Positions 11,410 to 20,743 of a DNA stretch of 64,000 bases are shown one piece after another. The DNA is taken from the NCBI GenBank assembly GCA_963555705.1, contig OY743168.1, positions 24,248,139 through 24,312,138 on the forward strand, in the 5' to 3' direction. A model generated the notes under the pieces. It ran no database searches and was not told where the DNA came from. It saw only the letters and a list, made by a program, of their open reading frames with translations. Made by a program: the position numbers and the translations under genes. The DNA comes from Ligustrum vulgare. Lineage: Eukaryota; Streptophyta; Magnoliopsida; Lamiales; Oleaceae. Each line of letters opens with the position of its first letter. The stretch's first letter is position 1.

Positions 11410-14400
11410 TATAGCGACTCAGAATTTTTATACAATAAATAATTATTTTAATATTTAGAAAATTGTGTCGCTACTATTTCATTTATTATTTTGAAGTTAA
11501 CGCCGCGACGGATTCGTCTAGCCAAGTCAAGAAATATCGAATTCGTTCGATTTTAAATTAAAATCCGAATTTCTAAAATTATATTATTTTAACTATTTAT
11601 TCAAAGTATTATTTTCAAAATGTATTTTTCAGTCAAAAATATATCTGTTTTAAAAACGTTTCTTGATCAAAGATAGTTAAATTTTTAGTTGATTTCATCC
11701 CCCATGTTTTCTCCTCCTTTCTTTTCTCTTTACACCAAATCCATATCATATTAAACCAAATTATAATTATTCCATTCAATGATTTTATTCCCCACTAACT
11801 CCACCACCCGTATGTATTCATTATGTTGCAAGAACATAATGATTATATTCTCCATTATCATCTATTTCACCACCACTCCATTATACATGACACCACTCCA
11901 TTATACATGATGAAAGCTGCAACCACCAGCGCTACTGCAATTCTCATCTGCACCAACATCAATCTGCCTCATCACACCACCTCCGTTAATCAGTCCTCAT
12001 CACCAACCACTGTTTCATCACTACCCAAACCACCTGCACAACCCTTCAACCAAGCTACTGATCAGCCACCACCACCACTGCAGTATTACCACAACCGGCA
12101 CCATTTCAACCACCAAACCATTCTCAGTAAAAGCACCACAGCCACTGCAGTCCCCTTCCGCAGCCAGAACCGAACAACCACCAACACCGAGCTTCAAATC
12201 GCCACTGCCCATTTCACCTTCACCCAAATCAAACTCCCCAAAACCCAAAATATTACCAAGAACTCTAACCCAGTTACCTACCTCTACCGTCGACCATTTA
12301 TGGTCGGATTCTCCACCGGAAGTCCCGACCTGCAGCCCCGGTTTCACCTCGAATCAGCACCCAAGCCCTAAAATCAGAAACCTTGCTTTGGCCACCACTT
12401 ACCGCAACCTGCGCCGGCTACTTCGCCGGCGAATCACCGGCAGTGTCACTCGTTCGTTCCTCGCCTGATTTCACTGATGAAATCGCAGAGAGAGTGCTGA
12501 GTGAAGAGAGAGTGAGAACGAGAGAAAGAGAAGTGAGAATGGTAGAGAGAGAGAGTAAATCTGAGTATATAATTAATTTCGGAAATTTGCATTTTGGTCC
12601 CTGAAGTTTTAAAGTTATTTCAAATCAGTCCCTATGTTTTAAAAAAAGGTTTTATTTCAGTCCTTTCATCTTTTAAACTTATCAATTTCAGCCCTTAAGT
12701 TTTAAATGATTTTATTCAGCCTTCATTTTTAAAATATATTATTTCAACCCTATTGTTTTGAGTTTCCGACTCAACTATCAAAAGTATTCATTTTAATCCC
12801 TCAACTTTCAAAATATCTATTTTAGTCCCTGAACTTTCAAAAGTATTCATTTTAGTCCCTCAACTTTCAAAACATCAATTTTAGTCCTCAAATTATAATT
12901 TATCATTTTGAACTATATATTCGATATACTAAAGTGACTTATTGGCTAAGACGAAGCGTACGGAGAATTTAAAGAAATTGAAGTCATTCCCGCTCAACTT
13001 TGCACTCGTCGGATTTGAGGTAGACTCGCACTTATTAATTGATTTAAATTATGATTTCATATAAATGTCATGTGACTTGTGAAAGTCAATTTTTATGAAA
13101 AGAAAGTATGTTTTTATGACAAGTAAGTATGTTTTTATGAAAGATAAATATACCTTATATTTTTATGAAAAGTAAGTATGTTTTTATGAAAAGAAAATAT
13201 ACTTTATGTTTTTACGAAAAGTAAGTATACCCTATGCTTCACGAAAATGTTTTTTTGGATCATTGCTATGAAATCAATCTACCAAGATTGTTTTGGGTCC
13301 CATATGATAAGTTATGATATGTTAAGGGGACCGGAGTTTTAGTAGCGCTACACATAAGAATTCTTGCCACCTAAGTTCGGTAACATTCTTGTGTCTCCTA
13401 TGTTTATGAGGATTTGCCACGAAGTTCGGTAAAATTCCCATGTTTCCATATGTTTATGAGGATTTGCCACCTAAGTTCGGTAAAATTCCTGTCGCATATG
13501 TTTATGAGGATTTCGATCCTATCTTATGTTATGATGCAATTGATCCCTATGAATTTCAGAAAATTATGCTTGGTATACTTACTACATAAGAATTCTTACC
13601 ACCTAAGTTCGGTAAAATTCTTATGTTTATGAGGATTTCGATTTTATCCTATGTTATGATGAAAACTTACTGTTATTATGATTTTACTACATAAGAATTC
13701 TTACCACCTAAGTTCGGTAAAATTCTTATGTTTATGAGGATTTCAATCCTATCTTATGTTATGCTTTCAAAAGAAATTATGCTTGGCATAATTAAAATGT
13801 TTTTATAAGTATATGGTTTTCAAAGAACTGTTTTCAAAGAGAGGTTTTCAAAGAGCATATGATTTGCAAAATATGTCCCGTGCTGTAATGCACATTATGA
13901 GTTTTATCAAGAGCTGTTTTATAAAGAAGCTCTATCAATGCCCGTTTTATAAAGAGCCGGGATTTATGTGTTTAATCATCTTATAAATTAAATTAATTTG
14001 CGATGAGTCTACTGAGTATTTCCCCAATGAAATACTCACCCTACTTTTTAACAGTTTTGCAGATTTCGGAGACGGTGGCGAGCGATGAATGATGGTGGCA
14101 ATAATCGTTGAACGGTTGAAAGTTTGACGTTAATGATTTCCGTATTTTCCAAACAATCGAATAATTTAGAGAAGTTCATTTATTTGAGAAATTATGATAT
14201 TGGCAATTTCTTTACAATATTAATGGTTCGATTTACTATTTCAAATGGTTTCATAAATGTTTTCAATTTTAGCGGCCATTACAGTTTATTTAATGTTGCC
14301 AAAAATGAATTTCAATTATTTCTTCCGCAAAAATATTATTCGAAAAATTTAGACAGAAAATGACGTAGTGAATCGGGTATACGGAACTCGGGGCGCTACA
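11410..14400 (+). repeat. 5' LTR of the cargo retroelement
   Basis: This 2991-bp repeat begins TATAGCGACTC and ends GGGGCGCTACA, so its tips (TATAGCG/CGCTACA) are nearly inverted. Inside are a CACCACC-rich block (about 11860-12100), a block of ttttagtccctcaactttc words (about 12590-12900), and tandem cctaagttcggtaaaattc units (about 13345-13745). A 182-codon frame at 11823-12371 is low complexity and is not considered a gene. Confidence 0.95.
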
Positions 14401-14403
14401 AGT

Positions 14404-14415
14404 TGGTATCAGAGC
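14404..14415 (+). other. Primer binding site, tRNA-iMet type
   Basis: The sequence tggtatcagagc lies three bases after the end of the 5' LTR. It is the standard plant LTR-retrotransposon primer binding site complementary to the 3' end of initiator methionine tRNA. It fixes the element's orientation as plus and shows that reverse-transcription signals are preserved. Confidence 0.93.
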
Positions 14416-15360
14416 TAGTCTGCGTTTCTGTAGACTGGAAAAATTTTCAAAAAGAATTTTCAAGAAATATTTCCATTATAAAATTTTATTGATGAAGATT
14501 GCCACTGCCATCATTCGTTCCACCAACTCCGAGGTAAAGAAGTTTATGATGTTTAAAGTTATTTCAGTATTTCGAATACTCATTTTATTGATTTATGAGA
14601 AAGAATGAAGAGTATTTCGGATACTTATGATTTATGAGAAATAAGAATGTATTTCTTCGAAAATAATGATGTTGTTATGCTTTGTCATAACTTATATGCT
14701 TTAATGTATGATTATGAGAAATTTTTTTAAAGAAAACGAGTGTTGAGCATAATGGGAATAATATGACTTTATTGAGAATTAAGTAATGGATATTATGTTG
14801 AGTTAATTTATTATGCCTCTATGTTGAAGAGAAATTTATTATGAAGTTTGGCTTTGTGAATAAATTTTGGGAATATGATTTATGGCATATATTTATAAGT
14901 ATGAGTAACTTTTGAGCCAATTAAGGTATGAAAGGAAGTAATATTGTGATATTGAAAAATATGATTTGAAATTTCTATGTTGAGGAATTATGAATTGAAT
15001 TATGGGATATTTTGATGATATTGAAGTGTTGGAATCGTTTTCAATATTTTTAGATCGTTGTGATCAAATGTGGAGTTATTTATTATTGTGAGTTATGAAG
15101 TATGCTTATGGTTTGGATAAGTCCAAATTACAAGGGAGACTCTATCCAGAATTTTATCATTTGGAATTAAGAGCATAATATGATAAGCATCTACTAAAGG
15201 AATTAAGTTTAGACATGCAAGTTCATTTACATCAAACGAGATTTAGTAGATGATAACAGAGATTTTATTATTTTCTCATAAGGAGAACACACAAGAGTCA
15301 CACTGGAAAGGAAATACATGAAACACATGAAAGCATAAGAGAAAAACATGGAAGGATCCT
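14416..15360. other. Internal non-coding leader of the cargo element
   Basis: AT-rich DNA lies between the PBS and the LOG 3' flank. No gag-like frame is seen. An open frame at 15227-15502 on the minus strand overlaps the imperfect tandem repeats and has no recognisable domain. Confidence 0.5.
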
Positions 15361-15364
15361 CAGA

Positions 15365-15600
15365 ATGAGAGATGTGTTTCCGGAGTAGCCGTATCCTACC
15401 ACCTCTGATCTTTTGAGGAAATAAAGAAACCTTCAAAGAGGTGTGTTTCGAGAGTAAGAATACTCCGTAATCTACCACCTGGAATCTTTGAAGTACACAC
15501 AAGATTTAAACATTAAGGAAATCCTAGTAAATGGAGGGGTGTCTCGAGAGTGAGAATACTCCGTACTCTACCCCCACCTATTCTAAGATTCAAAGAGTTA
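15365..15600. repeat. Three imperfect tandem units at the LOG 3' side
   Basis: Three copies of an element of about 60-80 bp are seen near 15370-15435, 15440-15500 and 15534-15600. Each has gtgttt(c)gaga or gtgtttccgg, then aatactccgtan(t)ctacc, and ends in a tctttgaag/attcaaag-like word. They start just beyond the LOG stop codon (15590), partly overlap it, and would lie in the 3' UTR of a minus-strand LOG transcript. Confidence 0.6.
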
Positions 15601-16243
15601 AGTTTACATTAACCGGACTCCATTTTCGCTTGATTCCCCTTCCTTGCGACCAATCTATCTTAACCCCTGCTGGATCTTGTATTGAGATATATGACTGCAG
15701 CTTATCCAGTAGTTCATCAATAGTAGGAGCAGAAATAAGAAGCCTTCTGGAAAATGGAGAGATGAATCCCTGTTCCACAGCATAATCAAGAAAGGTTAAC
15801 AAACCATCAAAGAAATTGTTAACATTCAGAAGCCCAATAGGTTTAGTATGGAGATCTAGTTGAGCCCACGAGGTAATGTTAAAAATTTCTTCTAAGGTAC
15901 CAAAACCTCCGGGCAGGGCAATAAAGGCATCAGAACCATATAGCATACAAGTTATGCGTTCATGGATGGATAAAGTTTGAACTTCATGCCCTCGTGTTTT
16001 GCCTGCAACATCTACCAAAGGGACAGGTATAACACCGATTACTTTTGATTTCTCTGCAAGAGCAGATTGGGAAACACAACCCATTAGACCACTGCTACCA
16101 CCCCCATACACAAGAGTGATACCTTTTTCCCCCAGTTTCTTTCCAAGATCTACAGCCGCTTCTAGATAACCGAAGCCTTTCCCTACTTTTGATCCACAAA
16201 ATACACAAATAGTTTTGATCTGTCGAAGTTTTGGTGCTTCCAT
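15590..16243 (-). CDS. LOG-family cytokinin riboside 5'-monophosphate phosphoribohydrolase, intronless
   Basis: The intact frame encodes 217 residues, the usual size of plant LONELY GUY (LOG) proteins. LOG enzymes release active free-base cytokinins from riboside monophosphates in the cytosol in one step. Visible motifs are CGS at 16-18, VYGGGSSGLMG at 45-55, HER at 94-96, and the signature PGGFGTLEE at 111-119 with its catalytic Glu (119) and the Arg of HER (96). The residue after that Arg is Ile rather than the usual Lys. The rest aligns along its length with plant LOGs (SWAQL, GLLNV, EQGFISP, SAPT), but looks clearly diverged. Plant LOG genes normally have several introns; this copy has none, so a retrocopied or virus-like origin is inferred. 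It lies antisense inside the LTR element, with its own TATA-like box 75 bp upstream. Substrate and activity are untested. Confidence 0.9.
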   Translation of the reverse strand: MEAPKLRQIKTICVFCGSKVGKGFGYLEAAVDLGKKLGEKGITLVYGGGSSGLMGCVSQSALAEKSKVIGVIPVPLVDVAGKTRGHEVQTLSIHERITCMLYGSDAFIALPGGFGTLEEIFNITSWAQLDLHTKPIGLLNVNNFFDGLLTFLDYAVEQGFISPFSRRLLISAPTIDELLDKLQSYISIQDPAGVKIDWSQGRGIKRKWSPVNVNLTL

Positions 16244-16317
16244 CTTTGATAGTAAAGAAGGGAAAACTTACGAAGAAGATGTGATTTTGGGATGCCTGAA
16301 CTATGAAATATGTTTGG

Positions 16318-16327
16318 CTATTTAAAG
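16318..16327 (-). promoter_or_regulatory. TATA-like box of the LOG cargo gene
   Basis: On the minus strand the sequence reads CTTTAAATAG, about 75 bp upstream of the LOG ATG. This spacing suits a transcript with a 40-45 nt leader. The same CTATTTAAA core (read on plus) occurs before the neighbouring cargo gene. Confidence 0.5.
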
Positions 16328-16328
16328 C

Positions 16329-16331
16329 CGG

Positions 16332-16362
<31 letters not shown>

Positions 16363-16570
16363 ACTGTTTTTGATTGATTCTGAAAAAGTAAAGATTTACT
16401 TTTGACAAAATCAGCCCACTTTTGAATATTTTTATCGTATCGAGGCTGTCACCTTTCGGCGATTTAATATTTATTTCCAGCTTTATCAAACCTCGAGAAA
16501 GGAAAATATATTTATTTCCAGCTTTATCAAACCTCGAGAAAAGAAATATATATTTTATTTCCAAAACGCG
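16329..16570. repeat. Poly(A) run and 40-bp tandem repeats between the cargo genes
   Basis: A run of about 29 A lies at 16331-16359 (poly-T on the cargo strand). It is followed at about 16465-16560 by two near-identical units containing tttatttccagctttatc and aacctcgagaaa, with a third partial unit. The tract lies in the 370-bp spacer between the 3' end of the zinc-finger gene and the LOG promoter. It could be a relic of a polyadenylated insertion or simple slippage. Confidence 0.6.
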
Positions 16571-16610
16571 TGAAAGAAAGCAGCAAAATATTTTAAAAAA
16601 AAGATTTACC

Positions 16611-17162
16611 TTATATCATTGCTGAACTGCCAGAAGCCTCATTTTGTAAAACAGACTGGCAAACAGGATCTTTCGATATTATATTTTGGAGACTATAACG
16701 ATTTTTGTCCTCGTTAAACTGAGCGTATAAGGAGAGAAGTTCACGTTGTACATAACCACTTGGGTGCGTCTCAAGAGTCAGTCGAATATCATCCAAAGAC
16801 TCCTTACTCAGTCCACCCTTTATGAATTCGATTTTATCATCCCGATTAGTAGAAGAATATCCTACTGATTTGCAACGTGTATTACAGTTCCAACGAGCAC
16901 ATTTGTAGCAACCACCCAGTCTTTTTGCTCTTCGTTTCTTTGCGAACGTGCTTTTGCCTAAACCAGGCATATGTTTTGGAAATGTTGATGGTAATTCACC
17001 AGATAGTCGAACCTTTGCTTCTATCAACCAGCGAACATCTTCTGGAATATCATGAGCCATTAGCAACCTCAATCTTTCGAGCCTTATTTTATAGATCTTT
17101 CTCAGATCATTCATAGGAAGACTGGAATAATACTTGCGAATGTTAGAAAGAATGATATCCAT
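16611..17162 (-). CDS. Basic zinc-finger protein resembling Betaflexiviridae nucleic-acid-binding proteins
   Basis: The intact frame encodes 183 residues from the ATG at 17162; an in-frame TTG five codons earlier is ignored. Residues 1-60 are helical-looking and unassigned. A Gly-Lys-Ser followed by a dense Arg/Lys stretch lies at about 69-81, leading directly into a Cys-x2-Cys-x4-Cys-x3-Cys cluster (C85, C88, C93, C97). An Asp-Lys-Ile-x-Phe-Ile segment follows shortly after. This order (basic motif, compact Cys cluster, then a hydrophobic FI/FV segment) is what small cysteine-rich proteins of carlaviruses and vitiviruses show; some of those bind nucleic acid and suppress RNA silencing. The similarity is from recognition, not a search, and the N- and C-terminal parts are longer than in those viruses. 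It lies antisense in the LTR element, upstream of and co-oriented with the LOG gene. The function here is unknown. Confidence 0.65.
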   Translation of the reverse strand: MDIILSNIRKYYSSLPMNDLRKIYKIRLERLRLLMAHDIPEDVRWLIEAKVRLSGELPSTFPKHMPGLGKSTFAKKRRAKRLGGCYKCARWNCNTRCKSVGYSSTNRDDKIEFIKGGLSKESLDDIRLTLETHPSGYVQRELLSLYAQFNEDKNRYSLQNIISKDPVCQSVLQNEASGSSAMI

Positions 17163-17194
17163 TGTTTGATGATTCAACCTCTTCCCAGCATGAA

Positions 17195-17205
17195 CTATTT
17201 AAAAG
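17195..17205 (-). promoter_or_regulatory. TATA-like box of the zinc-finger cargo gene
   Basis: The plus-strand word ctatttaaaag lies only about 33 bp upstream of the ATG at 17162. If used, the transcript would have a very short leader, or translation might start at the downstream in-frame Met17. It shares its CTATTTAAA core with the box upstream of LOG. Confidence 0.45.
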
Positions 17206-17734
17206 CGCAAAGGATCTGAGTGAATCCGCGTGATGTTGTGACCAGCAAGAAAGCGCAGGATTATTTTAATGAAAAGAGGAGACAAGAAGTAATGCGCTGT
17301 TAAATTTTATCGATAAAGGAGATTTGATTGGAGATTTGGAATATTTTCTTGGATTATGGGTACTGATATTTTGTTTTAATAATGATAATCTTGGTATAGT
17401 GTGATGATACGTGAAAAGTAAAATGAGTACCGTATTGAATCAGAATTCATACGTATATACAAGTGAAAGAAATACTTTGCAGGAAATGTGGTGACATTTA
17501 AGTGTAGAATCTTAGTTTTGGGAGATATTTATTTACTGAATTTTGAGTTACAAATGTTGGAAAGATAAGTTGATGATTTTATGTTGATATGTTTGGGTAT
17601 ATTACGTAGAGAAAATATTCAGGTAATTCTTTGATTATTTTGAGAATATTCGATAATAAGAAGAAGAGATTTTGATTAAGTATTCAGAAATGATAAGATC
17701 AAGTAAGTTTAATTTCGAGGACGAAATTATTTTT
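17206..17734. other. Non-coding 3' interior of the cargo element
   Basis: AT-rich DNA lies between the zinc-finger gene promoter and the polypurine tract. No remnant of integrase or chromodomain coding sequence was recognised. The last 40 bases (aatttcgaggacgaaattat) resemble the conserved untranslated end of Tekay-like elements. Confidence 0.5.
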
Positions 17735-17747
17735 AAGGAGGTAAGAT
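17735..17747 (+). other. Polypurine tract
   Basis: The sequence aaggaggtaagat directly precedes the 3' LTR. This is the position and composition expected for the plus-strand primer of reverse transcription. Confidence 0.8.
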
Positions 17748-20738
17748 TATAGCGACTCAGAATTTTTATACAATAAATAATTATTTTAATATTTAGAAAA
17801 TTGTGTCGCTACTATTTCATTTATTATTTTGAAGTTAACGCCGCGACGGATTCGTCTAGCCAAGTCAAGAAATATCGAATTCGTTCGATTTTAAATTAAA
17901 ATCCGAATTTCTAAAATTATATTATTTTAACTATTTATTCAAAGTATTATTTTCAAAATGTATTTTTCAGTCAAAAATATATCTGTTTTAAAAACGTTTC
18001 TTGATCAAAGATAGTTAAATTTTTAGTTGATTTCATCCCCCATGTTTTCTCCTCCTTTCTTTTCTCTTTACACCAAATCCATATCATATTAAACCAAATT
18101 ATAATTATTCCATTCAATGATTTTATTCCCCACTAACTCCACCACCCGTATGTATTCATTATGTTGCAAGAACATAATGATTATATTCTCCATTATCATC
18201 TATTTCACCACCACTCCATTATACATGACACCACTCCATTATACATGATGAAAGCTGCAACCACCAGCGCTACTGCAATTCTCATCTGCACCAACATCAA
18301 TCTGCCTCATCACACCACCTCCGTTAATCAGTCCTCATCACCAACCACTGTTTCATCACTACCCAAACCACCTGCACAACCCTTCAACCAAGCTACTGAT
18401 CAGCCACCACCACCACTGCAGTATTACCACAACCGGCACCATTTCAACCACCAAACCATTCTCAGTAAAAGCACCACAGCCACTGCAGTCCCCTTCCGCA
18501 GCCAGAACCGAACAACCACCAACACCGAGCTTCAAATCGCCACTGCCCATTTCACCTTCACCCAAATCAAACTCCCCAAAACCCAAAATATTACCAAGAA
18601 CTCTAACCCAGTTACCTACCTCTACCGTCGACCATTTATGGTCGGATTCTCCACCGGAAGTCCCGACCTGCAGCCCCGGTTTCACCTCGAATCAGCACCC
18701 AAGCCCTAAAATCAGAAACCTTGCTTTGGCCACCACTTACCGCAACCTGCGCCGGCTACTTCGCCGGCGAATCACCGGCAGTGTCACTCGTTCGTTCCTC
18801 GCCTGATTTCACTGATGAAATCGCAGAGAGAGTGCTGAGTGAAGAGAGAGTGAGAACGAGAGAAAGAGAAGTGAGAATGGTAGAGAGAGAGAGTAAATCT
18901 GAGTATATAATTAATTTCGGAAATTTGCATTTTGGTCCCTGAAGTTTTAAAGTTATTTCAAATCAGTCCCTATGTTTTAAAAAAAGGTTTTATTTCAGTC
19001 CTTTCATCTTTTAAACTTATCAATTTCAGCCCTTAAGTTTTAAATGATTTTATTCAGCCTTCATTTTTAAAATATATTATTTCAACCCTATTGTTTTGAG
19101 TTTCCGACTCAACTATCAAAAGTATTCATTTTAATCCCTCAACTTTCAAAATATCTATTTTAGTCCCTGAACTTTCAAAAGTATTCATTTTAGTCCCTCA
19201 ACTTTCAAAACATCAATTTTAGTCCTCAAATTATAATTTATCATTTTGAACTATATATTCGATATACTAAAGTGACTTATTGGCTAAGACGAAGCGTACG
19301 GAGAATTTAAAGAAATTGAAGTCATTCCCGCTCAACTTTGCACTCGTCGGATTTGAGGTAGACTCGCACTTATTAATTGATTTAAATTATGATTTCATAT
19401 AAATGTCATGTGACTTGTGAAAGTCAATTTTTATGAAAAGAAAGTATGTTTTTATGACAAGTAAGTATGTTTTTATGAAAGATAAATATACCTTATATTT
19501 TTATGAAAAGTAAGTATGTTTTTATGAAAAGAAAATATACTTTATGTTTTTACGAAAAGTAAGTATACCCTATGCTTCACGAAAATGTTTTTTTGGATCA
19601 TTGCTATGAAATCAATCTACCAAGATTGTTTTGGGTCCCATATGATAAGTTATGATATGTTAAGGGGACCGGAGTTTTAGTAGCGCTACACATAAGAATT
19701 CTTGCCACCTAAGTTCGGTAACATTCTTGTGTCTCCTATGTTTATGAGGATTTGCCACGAAGTTCGGTAAAATTCCTATGTTTCCATATGTTTATGAGGA
19801 TTTGCCACCTAAGTTCGGTAAAATTCCTGTCGCATATGTTTATGAGGATTTCGATCCTATCTTATGTTATGATGCAATTGATCCCTATGAATTTCAGAAA
19901 ATTATGCTTGGTATACTTACTACATAAGAATTCTTACCACCTAAGTTCGGTAAAATTCTTATGTTTATGAGGATTTCGATTTTATCCTATGTTATGATGA
20001 AAACTTACTGTTATTATGATTTTACTACATAAGAATTCTTACCACCTAAGTTCGGTAAAATTCTTATGTTTATGAGGATTTCAATCCTATCTTATGTTAT
20101 GCTTTCAAAAGAAATTATGCTTGGCATAATTAAAATGTTTTTATAAGTATATGGTTTTCAAAGAACTGTTTTCAAAGAGAGGTTTTCAAAGAGCATATGA
20201 TTTGCAAAATATGTCCCGTGCTGTAATGCACATTATGAGTTTTATCAAGAGCTGTTTTATAAAGAAGCTCTATCAATGCCCGTTTTATAAAGAGCCGGGA
20301 TTTATGTGTTTAATCATCTTATAAATTAAATTAATTTGCGATGAGTCTACTGAGTATTTCCCCCATGAAATACTCACCCTACTTTTTAACAGTTTTGCAG
20401 ATTTCGGAGACGGTGGCGAGCGATGAATGATGGTGGCAATAATCGTTGAACGGTTGAAAGTTTGACGTTAATGATTTCCGTATTTTCCAAACAATCGAAT
20501 AATTTAGAGAAGTTCATTTATTTGAGAAATTATGATATTGGCAATTTCTTTACAATATTAATGGTTCGATTTACTATTTCAAATGGTTTCATAAATGTTT
20601 TCAATTTTAGCGGCCATTACAGTTTATTTAATGTTGCCAAAAATGAATTTCAATTATTTCTTCCGCAAAAATATTATTCGAAAAATTTAGACAGAAAATG
20701 ACGTAGTGAATCGGGTATACGGAACTCGGGGCGCTACA
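17748..20738 (+). repeat. 3' LTR of the cargo retroelement
   Basis: This 2991-bp copy of 11410-14400 differs by eye at only two positions: one C/T near 13440/19778 and one A/C near 14029/20363. It ends GGGGCGCTACA, followed by the TSD ATACA. Confidence 0.95.
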
Positions 20739-20743
20739 ATACA

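Larger units (their letters stand above)
11410..20738 (+). mobile_element. Complete non-autonomous LTR retroelement carrying two cargo genes
   Basis: Two LTRs of exactly 2991 bp (11410-14400 and 17748-20738) enclose 3347 bp. The target duplication ATACA flanks the element (11405-11409 and 20739-20743). A PBS of the initiator-Met type follows the first LTR and a purine tract precedes the second. No gag, protease, RT, RNase H or integrase motif was found inside. The interior holds two antisense intronless genes, a LOG-like enzyme and a basic zinc-finger protein. The sequence ttcgaggacgaaattattt shortly before the 3' LTR resembles the untranslated end of Tekay/Del-type chromoviruses, so a large retrotransposon derivative (LARD) mobilised by such an element is inferred. 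LTR ends are TA...CA rather than TG...CA, identical in both copies. Confidence 0.93.

Noticed and set aside
11823..12371. 182-codon frame, duplicated exactly at 18161-18709
   Set aside because: It lies in a CACCACC/ACCAC-rich LTR block, is low complexity with no domain, and a second frame overlaps it antisense. The duplication is only the LTR pair.
15227..15502. 91-codon minus-strand frame as a third cargo gene
   Set aside because: It overlaps the tandem repeats beyond the LOG stop; hydrophobic low-complexity content and no domain.
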